36,262 bases of DNA from Alphaproteobacteria bacterium (lineage in GTDB: Bacteria; Pseudomonadota; Alphaproteobacteria; Rhizobiales; Aestuariivirgaceae), in the NCBI GenBank assembly GCA_028868695.1, contig JAGWTZ010000033.1:1-36262 (forward strand), written 5' to 3'. Each line of letters opens with the position of its first letter. Position 1 is the first letter of the stretch. Shown here one piece after another: positions 26,140-34,398 of the stretch. The notes under the pieces were generated by a model. The model ran no database searches. It worked only from the letters and a program-made list of their open reading frames with translations, and was not told the DNA's origin. Made by a program: the position numbers and the translations under genes.

Positions 26140-26751
26140 TCAGACTTTCGGCTGTGTTTTCAACATGCTGGGGCGGTTGCTGAAGGCTTCATACCAAGTG
26201 GCAAGGTGGCCGCGGCCATTGCGCCAGGCGAGGGCGTCATGGCGGACGTCGAGATAACCCAGTGCCACGGCTGTGGCGATGCTGCCAAGGTTGACCTCGG
26301 CCAGCGTTTCCGCCCATTGGCCTTCAAGCTCATCGAGCGCGGCGCGGATGCGGGCGCGCAGGCGCTCGGCATATTCGGGCCAATGGGCCGTGGGCGGGCG
26401 GGCGGCGGTTTCATAGCGCAAGGCCACGGCGGCGTCGCCCAGGCCCTGGGCCAGCGCCAGCAGCGTAAGCACGCGGAAATGCTTGGCGCCATCATCAGCC
26501 AGCAGCGCCTTGTTGCCCGCCACGTGGCAGAAATATTCCATGATCACCCTGCTGTCATAAAGCGGGCGGCCATGGTCGGTTTCCAAAATGGGGATCTTGC
26601 CCAAGGGGGAAAGCTTGGCCAGCGCCTCATTCACCTCATGGGGCTTCAAGGCCGCGCTTTGCAGCTGCACGCGGGATTCCAGCCCGGCTTCCAGCGCCGT
26701 CACCATGCTCATGCGCACGAAGGGGGAGAGCAGATCGCCATAAAGTTTCAT
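26140..26751 (-). CDS. Glutathione S-transferase family protein
   Basis: A soluble GST-fold protein, 203 aa. The N-terminal thioredoxin-like domain (MKLYGDLLSPFVRMSMVTAL) has the SPFVR motif near the glutathione site, then LSPLGKIPILET with the cis-Pro and DSRVIMEYF; residues 85-200 form the helical C-terminal domain. The substrate is unknown. AAGGAG precedes the ATG at 26751 and overlaps the end of the amine oxidase gene, so the two are cotranscribed. Confidence 0.9.
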   Translation of the reverse strand: MKLYGDLLSPFVRMSMVTALEAGLESRVQLQSAALKPHEVNEALAKLSPLGKIPILETDHGRPLYDSRVIMEYFCHVAGNKALLADDGAKHFRVLTLLALAQGLGDAAVALRYETAARPPTAHWPEYAERLRARIRAALDELEGQWAETLAEVNLGSIATAVALGYLDVRHDALAWRNGRGHLATWYEAFSNRPSMLKTQPKV

Positions 26752-26762
26752 GTGGGGCTCCT

Positions 26763-28751
26763 TCAGTTTTGGCCTTGGGGTGGCAGGCTGCCGGGATTGA
26801 AAGTCATGGATGGGTCCCTGTCAAAGAAAAAGGCGGGGCGCAGCGTCATCTCATGCCAGAAGGTGGGAAGGATGGGGAAATCCTCCGGCCTTGGCACATG
26901 GCGGAAGCCCATGGTGTACCAGATCACCAGGTCTTCATTGTTGATCGAGCGCTTCTGCGCAACATAGGCGGGAAGGCCCTCGTCCTTGGTTGAAAGGTTG
27001 GGGTAGAGACCTGCAGACCAATCCTCGCCCTCGGCATAGCGGCTGGCCCACAGCGTGTAGGCCGAGAAGCCGGCGCGGCGCTGCGGCGGGTCTGCGGCAT
27101 CCATCACCGCGGTGGCGCCGTGGTGGGCGTCAATCCAATAGCTGGGCGTTTCGCCAAGGCCGTTCTTTTCATTGGGGTTGATGACGCGCCAGCCTTCCCC
27201 GGCACTTTCATGGTCTTCGGCGATGGGGCCTTCGGCTGCGTATCTATCGGTCTTCACCGTCCACAGCGAGGTGCGGGTTTTGGAGCCCTCGATCTTGCCG
27301 GGCACGATGGTGTCGCGCACCAGCGCGTTCTTCGGTCCATCGACATCGAGATCGAGACGGAAGGAGAAATAGTGCTCATGGTTGGGCGCCACAGTGTAGG
27401 GTGCGATGAGCGAGCCATATTTCGTGACTTCGGCGGCGGCAGGGTCGGCCAGCGATTTCGCGGCGGTGGATTTGATGGCGTCAAAGCCCGTGGCGCCCAC
27501 GCGCATGGTGATGTTGCCCTGCGGCGAGAACACATAGTCCACCGCATAGTCATAGTTGCCCAGCGTGGTGATGTGGCGGATGACCATCTCGGTTTGGGCG
27601 ATGCCGTCCACGCGCTTGGCGCCGGATTCATAGTGGCGCCAGCCGGGGTCTCCCGTGGCGCGCTCAAACAGGCACAGGGCCTTGGGCCGCGTGAATGTGC
27701 CGCCCACGTCATTGGGGAAGGTGAGGTCAATGAAGTAGGAGGCTTCGGGGCAGTCGGTTCCCGGCTTCAATGAGGAAATCATGTAGCCAAGGCCGAATTC
27801 GCCAGCGTCCAGAAAGGTGCGGTAGGACCATTCGGGGTTCGGGTCCATGTAAGGCACGAAGACCTCCGAGAGGTTCATCTGGTAGGCGACATCGCGGGCC
27901 TTCGCGCCATCATTGAAGCGCACGAGATTGACGATCAGCCCGGCGCGCTTGTCGGGGCGCAAATGCATGGACCAGTTCGCCCATTTCACGTCGAGATTGC
28001 CGGAAAGCGTGATGTTGCTGCCTTGCGGGGCAACGATGGCGATGGGCTTCAGCGCCGGGCCCGGCTGGGGCAGGCTCTTGCCATAGCCCTGCGGCATGGA
28101 CGGCAGTCCGGTGATGCCGCTGTCGATGACGCTCAGCACCTCGCCGCTGTCTGTATCAACAATGCCCATCAGGCCCTCGATGGGGCGGGCGGCATAGGGG
28201 CTGGCGGCTTCATCATGGGTGAAACAGGGCACTTTCAGCACGCGCTTGCCTTCCAGCCCATCGCCGGGGAAAGCGCCAGCCGAATTGGGCGTGCAGAACA
28301 CATTCTTCAAACCGCGCTTGGCGATGGCATCCTTGAAGCGCTGGTCGGCCATCAGGTTGTCGCGGGCCTTGATCCACTCGTAATCCATGATGGCGGGCTG
28401 GGCGTTGGGTTTGGGTGTGTAGGATGTGACCTTGTTGGCGGTGAGGTCCACCAACGCCTCATAGGTCACGAGGTTGCGGCGCAGCACCACAAAGGCGGCG
28501 CGGGTGAAAGGTGTGCCCGGTGTCCAGGCGCGCATCGCCTCCTTGGCGGCGGGCTTGAGGGTGATGGCGGGGTAAACCGTGTCTGCATCCGCATCGCCTG
28601 CGGCCGTGAGAAGCTTCACCGTCCCGGCGATCTCATCCGGGGTAAGGGCATCCAGCGGGTGGAAAGGGCCTTTCTGGTCGGCGGCCAGTGCCAGGCCCGG
28701 CGCGGCGAGGCCAAGCGTGATGATCAGTGTACGGAGGAGTTGGCGCATCAT
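26763..28751 (-). CDS. Periplasmic copper-containing primary-amine oxidase
   Basis: Oxidises primary amines to aldehydes with release of ammonia and hydrogen peroxide, using topaquinone and Cu(II). The 662-aa product starts with a signal peptide (LLRTLIITLGLAAPGLALAAD, cleavage near residue 23-24). The topaquinone-forming Tyr400 sits in TLGNYDYAV (NYD motif), the catalytic base is Asp315 in FLDAGEFGLG, and copper ligands are His458 and His460 in PNHEHYF with a third His in FWHEMTLRP. The 58-residue spacing from Tyr400 to His458 equals that of the E. coli enzyme. The gene lacks the extra N-terminal D1 domain of E. coli TynA. Start at 28751 or the adjacent ATG 28748. No dedicated aldehyde dehydrogenase is adjacent; GST and a flavin hydroxylase are. 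Which amine is used is unknown. Confidence 0.95.
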   Translation of the reverse strand: MMRQLLRTLIITLGLAAPGLALAADQKGPFHPLDALTPDEIAGTVKLLTAAGDADADTVYPAITLKPAAKEAMRAWTPGTPFTRAAFVVLRRNLVTYEALVDLTANKVTSYTPKPNAQPAIMDYEWIKARDNLMADQRFKDAIAKRGLKNVFCTPNSAGAFPGDGLEGKRVLKVPCFTHDEAASPYAARPIEGLMGIVDTDSGEVLSVIDSGITGLPSMPQGYGKSLPQPGPALKPIAIVAPQGSNITLSGNLDVKWANWSMHLRPDKRAGLIVNLVRFNDGAKARDVAYQMNLSEVFVPYMDPNPEWSYRTFLDAGEFGLGYMISSLKPGTDCPEASYFIDLTFPNDVGGTFTRPKALCLFERATGDPGWRHYESGAKRVDGIAQTEMVIRHITTLGNYDYAVDYVFSPQGNITMRVGATGFDAIKSTAAKSLADPAAAEVTKYGSLIAPYTVAPNHEHYFSFRLDLDVDGPKNALVRDTIVPGKIEGSKTRTSLWTVKTDRYAAEGPIAEDHESAGEGWRVINPNEKNGLGETPSYWIDAHHGATAVMDAADPPQRRAGFSAYTLWASRYAEGEDWSAGLYPNLSTKDEGLPAYVAQKRSINNEDLVIWYTMGFRHVPRPEDFPILPTFWHEMTLRPAFFFDRDPSMTFNPGSLPPQGQN

Positions 28752-28784
28752 GATGGCTTTTCTACCCCAGCGCGTGGCCGGCTT

Positions 28785-29645
28785 CTATGTGCGCAATGCC
28801 ACACCCAGCCGCCCCGCAAGATCCTGGATGAATTGCCAGGCCACGCGGCCCGAGCGCGCGCCACGGGTGACTGACCATTCATTGGCGGCATGTTCCAGCT
28901 CACTGGCGGGAAGCTTCAGGCCAAAATGCGCGGCATAGCCATGCACCATGGCGAAATAATCTTCCTGCGAGCAATGATGGAAGCCGAGCCAAAGGCCGAA
29001 GCGGTCTGACAGGGACACTTTCTCCTGCACGGCCTCCGAAGGCGAGATGGCGGTGGAACGCTCATTCTCGATCATGTCGCGCGGCAGCAGGTGGCGGCGG
29101 TTGGAGGTGGCATAGAAGATCACGTTTTCCGGCCTGCCTTCAAGCCCGCCATCCAGCGCGGCCTTCAGGGATTTGTAACTGGTGTCATTGGCGTCAAAGG
29201 AAAGATCATCGCAGAACACGATGAAGCGGAACTTGGGCGCGCCGCGCAGCAGGGCCATCAGCTGGGGCAGGGTGGAGATATCCTCGCGGTGAATTTCCAC
29301 CACCTTGAGGCTTTTCACCGCGGCTGCCACCTTGGCATGGGCGGCCTTGACGAGAGAGGACTTGCCCATGCCGCGCGCGCCCCACAGCAGGGCATTGTTG
29401 GCGGGCAGGCCCCTGGCGAAGCGCGTGGTGTTCTCGAGCAGGATGTCCTTGGCCTGATCCACGCCCTTGAGAAGGGCGATATCCACGCGGTTCACCTTGG
29501 CCACAGGCCCCAGGCCTGCAACCGGGCCGTTCCACACAAAGGCTTGATGCTTGGCGAAATCGGGCGCCTTGGCGGGTGCGGGCGAAAGGCGGTCCAAGGC
29601 CGCGGCAATGCGCTGCAACTCAGCCAATTGGGTGGATTTGGGCAT
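28785..29645 (-). CDS. DUF815 family AAA+-like ATPase
   Basis: A P-loop ATPase of the DUF815 family, 286 aa. Walker A is GARGMGKSS at about 89-97, Walker B is RFIVFCDDLSF, and sensor-like VIFYATSNRRHLLPRD follows; NALLWGARG and LPANN are typical of the family. Function is unknown; the family is widespread and conserved beside diverse genes. It is the first gene of the minus-strand run leading to the amine oxidase (33-bp gap), and it is divergent from yajC, whose promoter lies in the shared 104-bp gap. Confidence 0.88.
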   Translation of the reverse strand: MPKSTQLAELQRIAAALDRLSPAPAKAPDFAKHQAFVWNGPVAGLGPVAKVNRVDIALLKGVDQAKDILLENTTRFARGLPANNALLWGARGMGKSSLVKAAHAKVAAAVKSLKVVEIHREDISTLPQLMALLRGAPKFRFIVFCDDLSFDANDTSYKSLKAALDGGLEGRPENVIFYATSNRRHLLPRDMIENERSTAISPSEAVQEKVSLSDRFGLWLGFHHCSQEDYFAMVHGYAAHFGLKLPASELEHAANEWSVTRGARSGRVAWQFIQDLAGRLGVALRT

Positions 29646-29668
29646 GCGGAAAAACCTGTAGCGAAAGG

Positions 29669-29696
29669 TTGCAATGGCCTAATCCATCGCTATATT
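29669..29696 (+). promoter_or_regulatory. Sigma-70-type promoter for yajC-secD-secF
   Basis: TTGCAA (29669-29674), a 16-base spacer and TATATT (29691-29696). Transcription would begin near 29703, about 47 bases before yajC. It is the only good promoter-like pair in the 29646-29749 divergent gap. Confidence 0.6.
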
Positions 29697-29749
29697 CCGC
29701 GCAAGTTTTGTTTCGGCCGCCGGCATCCGGCGCGCCTTCAGGAGCCATG

Positions 29750-30100
29750 ATGACCCTCATTCCACTTCTCGCCCAAGCGGCGCCTTCTGCCACGCCGGGT
29801 GCTGGCGACATCTTCACCATGGTCTTCCCGATGGTGGCGATTCTGGGCGTGTTCTATTTCTTCATGATCCGCCCTCAGCAGCAGAAGCAGAAGGAACACC
29901 AGGACCGGCTTTCGAAAGTGGTGCGCGGCGACACGGTGGTGACGCATGGCGGACTGATCGGCAAGGTGGTGCGCGTGGTGGATGACAGCGAACTGCTGGT
30001 GGATATCGGCAAGGGCGTTGAAGTGCGCGTGCTGCGCCAGGGGCTTTCCGACGTGCGCTCGAAGAATGAGCCTGCAAAGCCTGCCGACAAGAAAGCCTGA
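29750..30100 (+). CDS. yajC: Preprotein translocase subunit YajC
   Basis: A small SecDF partner in the inner membrane, 116 aa from ATG 29750 (AGGAG five to six bases upstream); ATG 29747 is adjacent and equally readable. One transmembrane segment (about 19-41, IFTMVFPMVAILGVFYFFMI) is followed by the diagnostic RPQQQKQKEHQDRL and HGGLIGKVVRVVDD segment. A Lys/Ala-rich tail follows. It is cotranscribed with secD, which starts five bases after its stop. Confidence 0.95.
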   Translation: MTLIPLLAQAAPSATPGAGDIFTMVFPMVAILGVFYFFMIRPQQQKQKEHQDRLSKVVRGDTVVTHGGLIGKVVRVVDDSELLVDIGKGVEVRVLRQGLSDVRSKNEPAKPADKKA

Positions 30101-30105
30101 TCTTC

Positions 30106-31785
30106 ATGTTTCATTATTCGCGCTGGAAAATCCTCAGCATCCTGGGCGCGGTGCTGATTGCGCTGCTGCTAGCGGTGCCCAATGTGCTGCCGCCTGCCAC
30201 GCAGGATGTGTGGAAGACCAAGTTTGGCCTGAAGCCGATGACGCTGGGCCTCGACCTGCAGGGCGGCTCCAACATCCTCATGGAGGTGGACCGCAAGGAT
30301 CTGACCGACAAGGTGCAGCAGCAGCTGATGGGGGACATCCGCTCGGCCATGCGCGAAAACAAGATCGGCATTGGTGGCCTGGCCAAGACCGACACGGGTG
30401 TGACCGTTTCCATCAACAAGCCCGAAGAAGTGGACAAGGCCAAGGCGCAGTTCGACAAGCTGTTGCAGCCGCTGGATGCAGGCATCCTCTCGGCTGGCGC
30501 GGCAGTGAACCTGTTCTCCCTGACGCAGAGCGGCCAGCAATTCACCTTCGCCATCCAGCCCAATGGCTTTGACGCCAAGATGGCCAATGCGCTGAAGCAG
30601 GCGATGCGCGTTCTTGAGCTGCGTATCAACGGCCTGGGCACGACCGAATCCTCCATCCAGCAGCAGGGCAAGGACCGCATCTCGATCCAGATCCCCGGCT
30701 TGCAGGACCCTGAGCGCGTGAAACTGCTGCTCGGCTCCACGGCCAAGCTCACCTTCCAGCTTCTGTGCCAGCAGCAGCCCAGCGGGGCCAATGCGCTGCC
30801 GCCACCGGATTGCGCCGCCATGCCACGCAAGGAAGACGTGGACGCCGCCAAGAAGGAAAAGGAAACCAAGACCGGCCAGAAGGTGGAAAACCTCACCGAT
30901 GCTGAGTTGAAATCCCTGCCGCAAATCTGGGTGCAGACGGCGGGCCTTGCGACCGTTGACGGCGCTGACCTGACGGATGCGCAGCCAAGCTTTGACCAGA
31001 ACAACACGCCTGTCGTCACCTTCAAGTTCAACCAGAAGGGCGCTGTGCGCTTTGGCAAGCTGACGGCCGACAATGTGGGCAAGCCGTTTGCCATCGTGCT
31101 GGACGGCATTGTGCAAAGCTATCCCAACATCAACGAGCCGATCCTTGGCGGCTCCGGGCAGATTTCCGGGCGCTTCACGGTGGAGGAGACCAACAACCTC
31201 GCCATCACGCTGCGCTCCGGCGCGCTGCCTGCCAAGCTGGCCATCGCCGAGGAAGCCACGGTTGGCCCCAGCCTTGGCGCAGATTCGATCAAGGCCGGTG
31301 TTTACGCCTCAGTCGCGGGCCTGATCTTCGTGATGATCTTCATCCTGCTGCCTTACGGCTTCTTTGGCGTGATTGCCGACTTCGCGTTGGTAATCAACCT
31401 GATCATGCTGGTGGCGGTGATGTCGCTGTTCGGCTTTACGCTCACCCTGCCGGGCATTGCGGGCATTGTGCTCACGCTTGGCATGGCGGTGGACTCCAAC
31501 GTGCTGATCTATGAGCGTGTGCGCGAAGAATGGCGCCACGGCAAGACGGCGCTGGCCGCCATTGAAACAGGCTTCAAGGCCGCCCTCAACACGGTGATTG
31601 ACGCCAACGTGACCACGCTGATCGCCGCCTTCATCCTGTTCGGCATGGGCACCGGCCCGGTGCGTGGCTTCGCCATCACGCTGGGTGTCGGCATCATCAC
31701 AACCATGTTCACTGCCTTTGCCCTCACACGTCTGATCGTGGCCACTTGGGTGAAACGCTACAAGCCCAAGGAGATCAATCTCTGA
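30106..31785 (+). CDS. secD: Protein translocase subunit SecD
   Basis: An RND-type membrane protein that uses proton-motive force to draw secreted proteins through SecYEG; 559 aa. It has one N-terminal span (ILGAVLIALLLAVPNVL), the large periplasmic region containing the P1 motif GLDLQGGSNIL and FTVEETNNLAITLRSGALPA, then five C-terminal spans with the D-x4-x motif GMAVDSNVLIYERVREE. An inserted stretch (about 215-290, rich in Lys/Glu) enlarges the periplasmic part. It ends TGATG, overlapping secF by one base. Confidence 0.97.
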   Translation: MFHYSRWKILSILGAVLIALLLAVPNVLPPATQDVWKTKFGLKPMTLGLDLQGGSNILMEVDRKDLTDKVQQQLMGDIRSAMRENKIGIGGLAKTDTGVTVSINKPEEVDKAKAQFDKLLQPLDAGILSAGAAVNLFSLTQSGQQFTFAIQPNGFDAKMANALKQAMRVLELRINGLGTTESSIQQQGKDRISIQIPGLQDPERVKLLLGSTAKLTFQLLCQQQPSGANALPPPDCAAMPRKEDVDAAKKEKETKTGQKVENLTDAELKSLPQIWVQTAGLATVDGADLTDAQPSFDQNNTPVVTFKFNQKGAVRFGKLTADNVGKPFAIVLDGIVQSYPNINEPILGGSGQISGRFTVEETNNLAITLRSGALPAKLAIAEEATVGPSLGADSIKAGVYASVAGLIFVMIFILLPYGFFGVIADFALVINLIMLVAVMSLFGFTLTLPGIAGIVLTLGMAVDSNVLIYERVREEWRHGKTALAAIETGFKAALNTVIDANVTTLIAAFILFGMGTGPVRGFAITLGVGIITTMFTAFALTRLIVATWVKRYKPKEINL

Positions 31786-32717
31786 TGCGCTGGAAACCCA
31801 TCCGCCTCATTCCCGACGACACCAAATACCCGTTCATGCGCCTGTCGCGCTTCGGGTTCTTCGTATCGGGCATCCTGTGCGCCATTTCGATCGCGTTGTT
31901 CGCCGTCAAGGGCCTGAACTATGGCATCGACTTCAAGGGCGGCACGGAAATCCGCGTGCGCTCGGCCAATGCTGTTGAGCTTGACGCACTGCGCACCAAG
32001 CTTGATTCCATCGGCATCGGCAAGGTTGAGCTGCAGCAGGTTTCGGGCGGCAATGAAGTGCTGGTCAAGGTTGCCTCGCAAGAGGGTGATCAGGAAGGTC
32101 AGCTGACGCAGAAAAAGGTGATGGAGGCGCTGGGCCCCGGCTTCGAGAAGCGCTCGGTCAACTCGGTGGGCGGCACGGTCTCTTCCGAATACACCCAGAA
32201 CGCCACCGGCGCCGTGATGCTGTCGATCATCTTCGTGCTGTTTTACCTGTGGATGCGCTTTGAGTGGCAGTTCGCGCTGGGCGCCGTGCTGTCGCTGCTG
32301 CATGACGTGACGCTGTCGATTGGCCTGTTCAGCCTCATCGGGCTGGAGTTCAACCTTTCCGTGGTGGCGGCCATTCTCACCATTATCGGCTATTCGCTTA
32401 ACGATACCGTGGTGGTGTTCGACCGTATCCGCGAGTTCCTGCGCCGCTACAAGTCGATGGGGCTGGCGGACCTGATTGATTTCTCGATCAATTCAGTGCT
32501 GCCGCGCACCATCCTCACCTCGCTGGCCACGCTGATGGCACTTCTGGCGCTTTACCTGTTCGGTGGCGAAGTGATTCACGGCTTCTCCTTCGCCATGATC
32601 TGGGGCGTGGTGGTGGGCACCTATTCGTCCATCTTCATCGCTTCGCCTGTGTTGATCTTGCTGGGCACCAAGCGGGAAATCTCGGCGGCTGAGGCCAAGC
32701 GCCCGGCCCGGACGTGA
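31785..32717 (+). CDS. secF: Protein translocase subunit SecF
   Basis: Partner of SecD in the SecDF-YajC complex; 310 aa. The start at ATG 31785 shares its A with the secD stop and has AAGGAG upstream. N-terminal span LSRFGFFVSGILCAISIALF, the NYGIDFKGGTEIRVR periplasmic motif and a five-span C-terminal region with IIGYSLNDTVVVFDRIREFLRRY. The last spans include FAMIWGVVVGTYSSIFIASPVL. The gene is followed one base later by the Mth938-like gene. Confidence 0.97.
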   Translation: MRWKPIRLIPDDTKYPFMRLSRFGFFVSGILCAISIALFAVKGLNYGIDFKGGTEIRVRSANAVELDALRTKLDSIGIGKVELQQVSGGNEVLVKVASQEGDQEGQLTQKKVMEALGPGFEKRSVNSVGGTVSSEYTQNATGAVMLSIIFVLFYLWMRFEWQFALGAVLSLLHDVTLSIGLFSLIGLEFNLSVVAAILTIIGYSLNDTVVVFDRIREFLRRYKSMGLADLIDFSINSVLPRTILTSLATLMALLALYLFGGEVIHGFSFAMIWGVVVGTYSSIFIASPVLILLGTKREISAAEAKRPART

Positions 32718-32718
32718 C

Positions 32719-33060
32719 ATGAAATTCCTGCCGGAGCGGCGGCTCATCACATCTTTTGGTGATGGCGGTTTCCGCTTTGGTGATCATTCGCACCGCGGGC
32801 ATCTTTTGGTCCTGCCCTCCGGCATGCGGGCCTGGGATGGCGCAGACCTGTCAGCCGTGCGCGCCGAGTCGGAGGAGATTGATTTCCTGCTCATCGGCAC
32901 CGGCACCAAATTCCAGCGCATGAGCGATGGGATGGCGGCGCAACTCCGGTCCTTGGGGGTGAGCGGTGACGCCATGACCACATCGGCAGCGGTTGCCACC
33001 TATAACCTGATGTTGGGCGACAAGCGGCGGGTTGCGGCAGCGTTTCTGGCGGTGCCGTGA
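32719..33060 (+). CDS. Mth938-like domain protein (NDUFAF3-type)
   Basis: A small Mth938/DUF498 fold protein, 113 aa. The family signature segments are LLVLPSGMRAWDG, IDFLLIGTGTKFQRMSDGM and DAMTTSAAVATYNLMLGDKRRVAAAFLAV. Its eukaryotic relative NDUFAF3 is a mitochondrial complex I assembly factor; the bacterial protein is uncharacterised biochemically. It begins one base after secF and overlaps the next gene by one base (TGATGG), so all three are tightly linked. No complex I structural operon (nuo) lies in the window. Confidence 0.9.
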   Translation: MKFLPERRLITSFGDGGFRFGDHSHRGHLLVLPSGMRAWDGADLSAVRAESEEIDFLLIGTGTKFQRMSDGMAAQLRSLGVSGDAMTTSAAVATYNLMLGDKRRVAAAFLAVP

Positions 33061-33893
33061 TGGATGAGGTGAGCGCACTGGTGCGCCAGCAGGACCGGGA
33101 CCGCTATCTCGCCAGCCTGTTTGCGCCGGAGGCCAAGCGGCCGCACCTGCTGGCGCTTTATGCCTTCAGCGCCGAAATCTCGCGCATAGCCTCGCAAGTG
33201 AGCGAGCCGCATCTGGCGGAGATCCGGCTGCAATGGTGGATGGACACCATTGACGGGCTTTACCATGGTGACGCCCAAGCCCACCCCGTGGCGCAGGCGC
33301 TGGGGCGGGCGATCGTGGAAGGCGACATTCCCAAGCATGCGCTGATGAACCTCGCCAAGGCGCACCAATTTGATTTCTATTCCGACGCCATGCCCAGCCT
33401 GCATGATCTTGAGGCCTATCTGGGAGAGACGGCTTCGTCGCTGATCCAGATGACGGCGATGGTTCTGGACAAGGATGCGGCATTGGAGTGCCAGGAGGCT
33501 TCCGGCCTTGCCGGGGTGGCCTATGGCATGGGGCGGCTGTTCAACGCTTTGCCGCTTGCCATGCGGCTGCGGCAGGGCTTCCTGCCCCTTGAGCTTCTGG
33601 CCCAGCGCGGCGTGCTGCCGGACAAGGTGGCCGAGCCGGAGCAGGAGGCGGCCGTCGGCGTCGTGCTCGCGGACCTGCGGCTGCGCGCCCAAGACCGGCT
33701 GGCGCAGCTGCGGCGGGTGACGTTCACCATCAAGCCGCCGGTGGCGCCTGCCTTCCTGCATGTGGCGCTGGCCGAAGCCTATCTGGCGCGGGCCGCCCGG
33801 CTGGGTGCGGGGATGCTGACGCGGGGCTGTGACATCAGCCAGCTGCGCAAGCAATGGCTGCTGTGGAAAGCCGCCAAATCCGAGGAGTTCTAG
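33060..33893 (+). CDS. Squalene/phytoene-synthase-like protein lacking catalytic Asp motifs (NDUFAF6-type)
   Basis: A 277-aa protein with the trans-isoprenyl-diphosphate synthase fold. It is recognisable by LLALYAFSAEISRIASQVSE and EIRLQWWMDTI. In true phytoene synthases the first Asp-rich motif is DxxxD; here the region is YAFSAEISRIA (34-44) with no Asp. The second motif region, GVAYGMGRLFNALPLA (152-167), also lacks DxxxD. The FLPLELLAQRGV segment (174-185) instead matches the NDUFAF6 pattern of mitochondrial complex I assembly factors. I therefore infer a non-catalytic assembly factor rather than carotenoid or squalene synthesis. ATG 33060 overlaps the preceding stop. Confidence 0.9.
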   Translation: MDEVSALVRQQDRDRYLASLFAPEAKRPHLLALYAFSAEISRIASQVSEPHLAEIRLQWWMDTIDGLYHGDAQAHPVAQALGRAIVEGDIPKHALMNLAKAHQFDFYSDAMPSLHDLEAYLGETASSLIQMTAMVLDKDAALECQEASGLAGVAYGMGRLFNALPLAMRLRQGFLPLELLAQRGVLPDKVAEPEQEAAVGVVLADLRLRAQDRLAQLRRVTFTIKPPVAPAFLHVALAEAYLARAARLGAGMLTRGCDISQLRKQWLLWKAAKSEEF

Positions 33894-33918
33894 GGCGGGC
33901 GCAGGGGCAACAGAGTGG

Positions 33919-33947
33919 TTGCTCTTTCGGGCCAATCTGGTTATCAC
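33919..33947 (+). promoter_or_regulatory. Possible sigma-70 promoter for the tRNA-Pro / NDUFS4-like unit
   Basis: TTGCTC (33919-33924), a 17-base spacer and TATCAC (33942-33947). It would start transcription near 33954, just ahead of the tRNA at 33967. Moderate match only. Confidence 0.4.
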
Positions 33948-33966
33948 CCGGTGCAACGAAGCATGT

Positions 33967-34043
33967 CGGGGCGTAGCGCAGTCTGGTAGCGCACCTGCCT
34001 TGGGCGCAGGGGGTCGCGAGTTCGAATCCCGCCGCCCCGACCA
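33967..34043 (+). tRNA. tRNA-Pro (anticodon UGG)
   Basis: A 77-nt tRNA with encoded CCA. The acceptor stem CGGGGCG (33967-33973) pairs with CGCCCCG (34033-34039). The anticodon stem CCTGC/GCAGG holds loop CTTGGGC, so the anticodon is TGG at 34001-34003, reading CCA (and other CCN) proline codons. The T-loop GTTCGAATC is visible. It lies 26 bp upstream of the NDUFS4-like gene on the same strand. Confidence 0.97.
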
Positions 34044-34069
34044 CTTCGGCGAAGACAGATGAGGGCCAA

Positions 34070-34372
34070 ATGAACGCACGCATTTACAAACCCGCCCGCA
34101 GCGCCATGCAATCCGGCAAGGGCAAGAGCAAGGAATGGTTCCTGGAATTCGTGCGTGAAACCCGCCAGACCGCTGACCCGCTGATGGGCTGGACCTCGGG
34201 CGACACCTCCACCCAGGTGAAGCTGCGCTTCGACAGCCAGGCCGAGGCCGAGGATTACGCCAAGCGCAACGGCATCGCCTATAGCGTGGAGCCGGAAGCC
34301 CCGGTGCGCATGCAGAAGAAATCCTACCCCGACAATTTCAAGTTTGGCCGCGCCACCAACTGGACGCATTGA
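34070..34372 (+). CDS. NDUFS4-like (18 kDa) accessory subunit of respiratory complex I
   Basis: A 100-aa protein matching the ETC complex I NDUFS4 family: RIYKPARSAMQSGKGKSKEW followed by LEFVRETRQTADPLMGWTSG, VKLRFDSQAEAEDYAKRNGI, and the C-terminal KKSYPDNFKFGRATNWTH, which corresponds to the conserved KSYxxNF end of the mitochondrial subunit. This supernumerary subunit is found in alphaproteobacterial and mitochondrial complex I. It is separated from tRNA-Pro and tRNA-Arg by exactly 26 bp on each side, and lies 176 bp after the NDUFAF6-type gene. No convincing ribosome-binding site other than a purine stretch (GATGAGGGCC) is present. Confidence 0.93.
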   Translation: MNARIYKPARSAMQSGKGKSKEWFLEFVRETRQTADPLMGWTSGDTSTQVKLRFDSQAEAEDYAKRNGIAYSVEPEAPVRMQKKSYPDNFKFGRATNWTH

Positions 34373-34398
34373 GTTTTGCCGTCTAGCCTGACAGCCAA

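Noticed and set aside
33060-33893. Reading this gene as carotenoid or squalene biosynthesis together with the phytoene-desaturase-like gene at 14429
   Set aside because: The synthase-like protein lacks both Asp-rich motifs, the flavoprotein resembles the PYROXD2 group, and the two genes are 17 kb apart with no other carotenoid genes.
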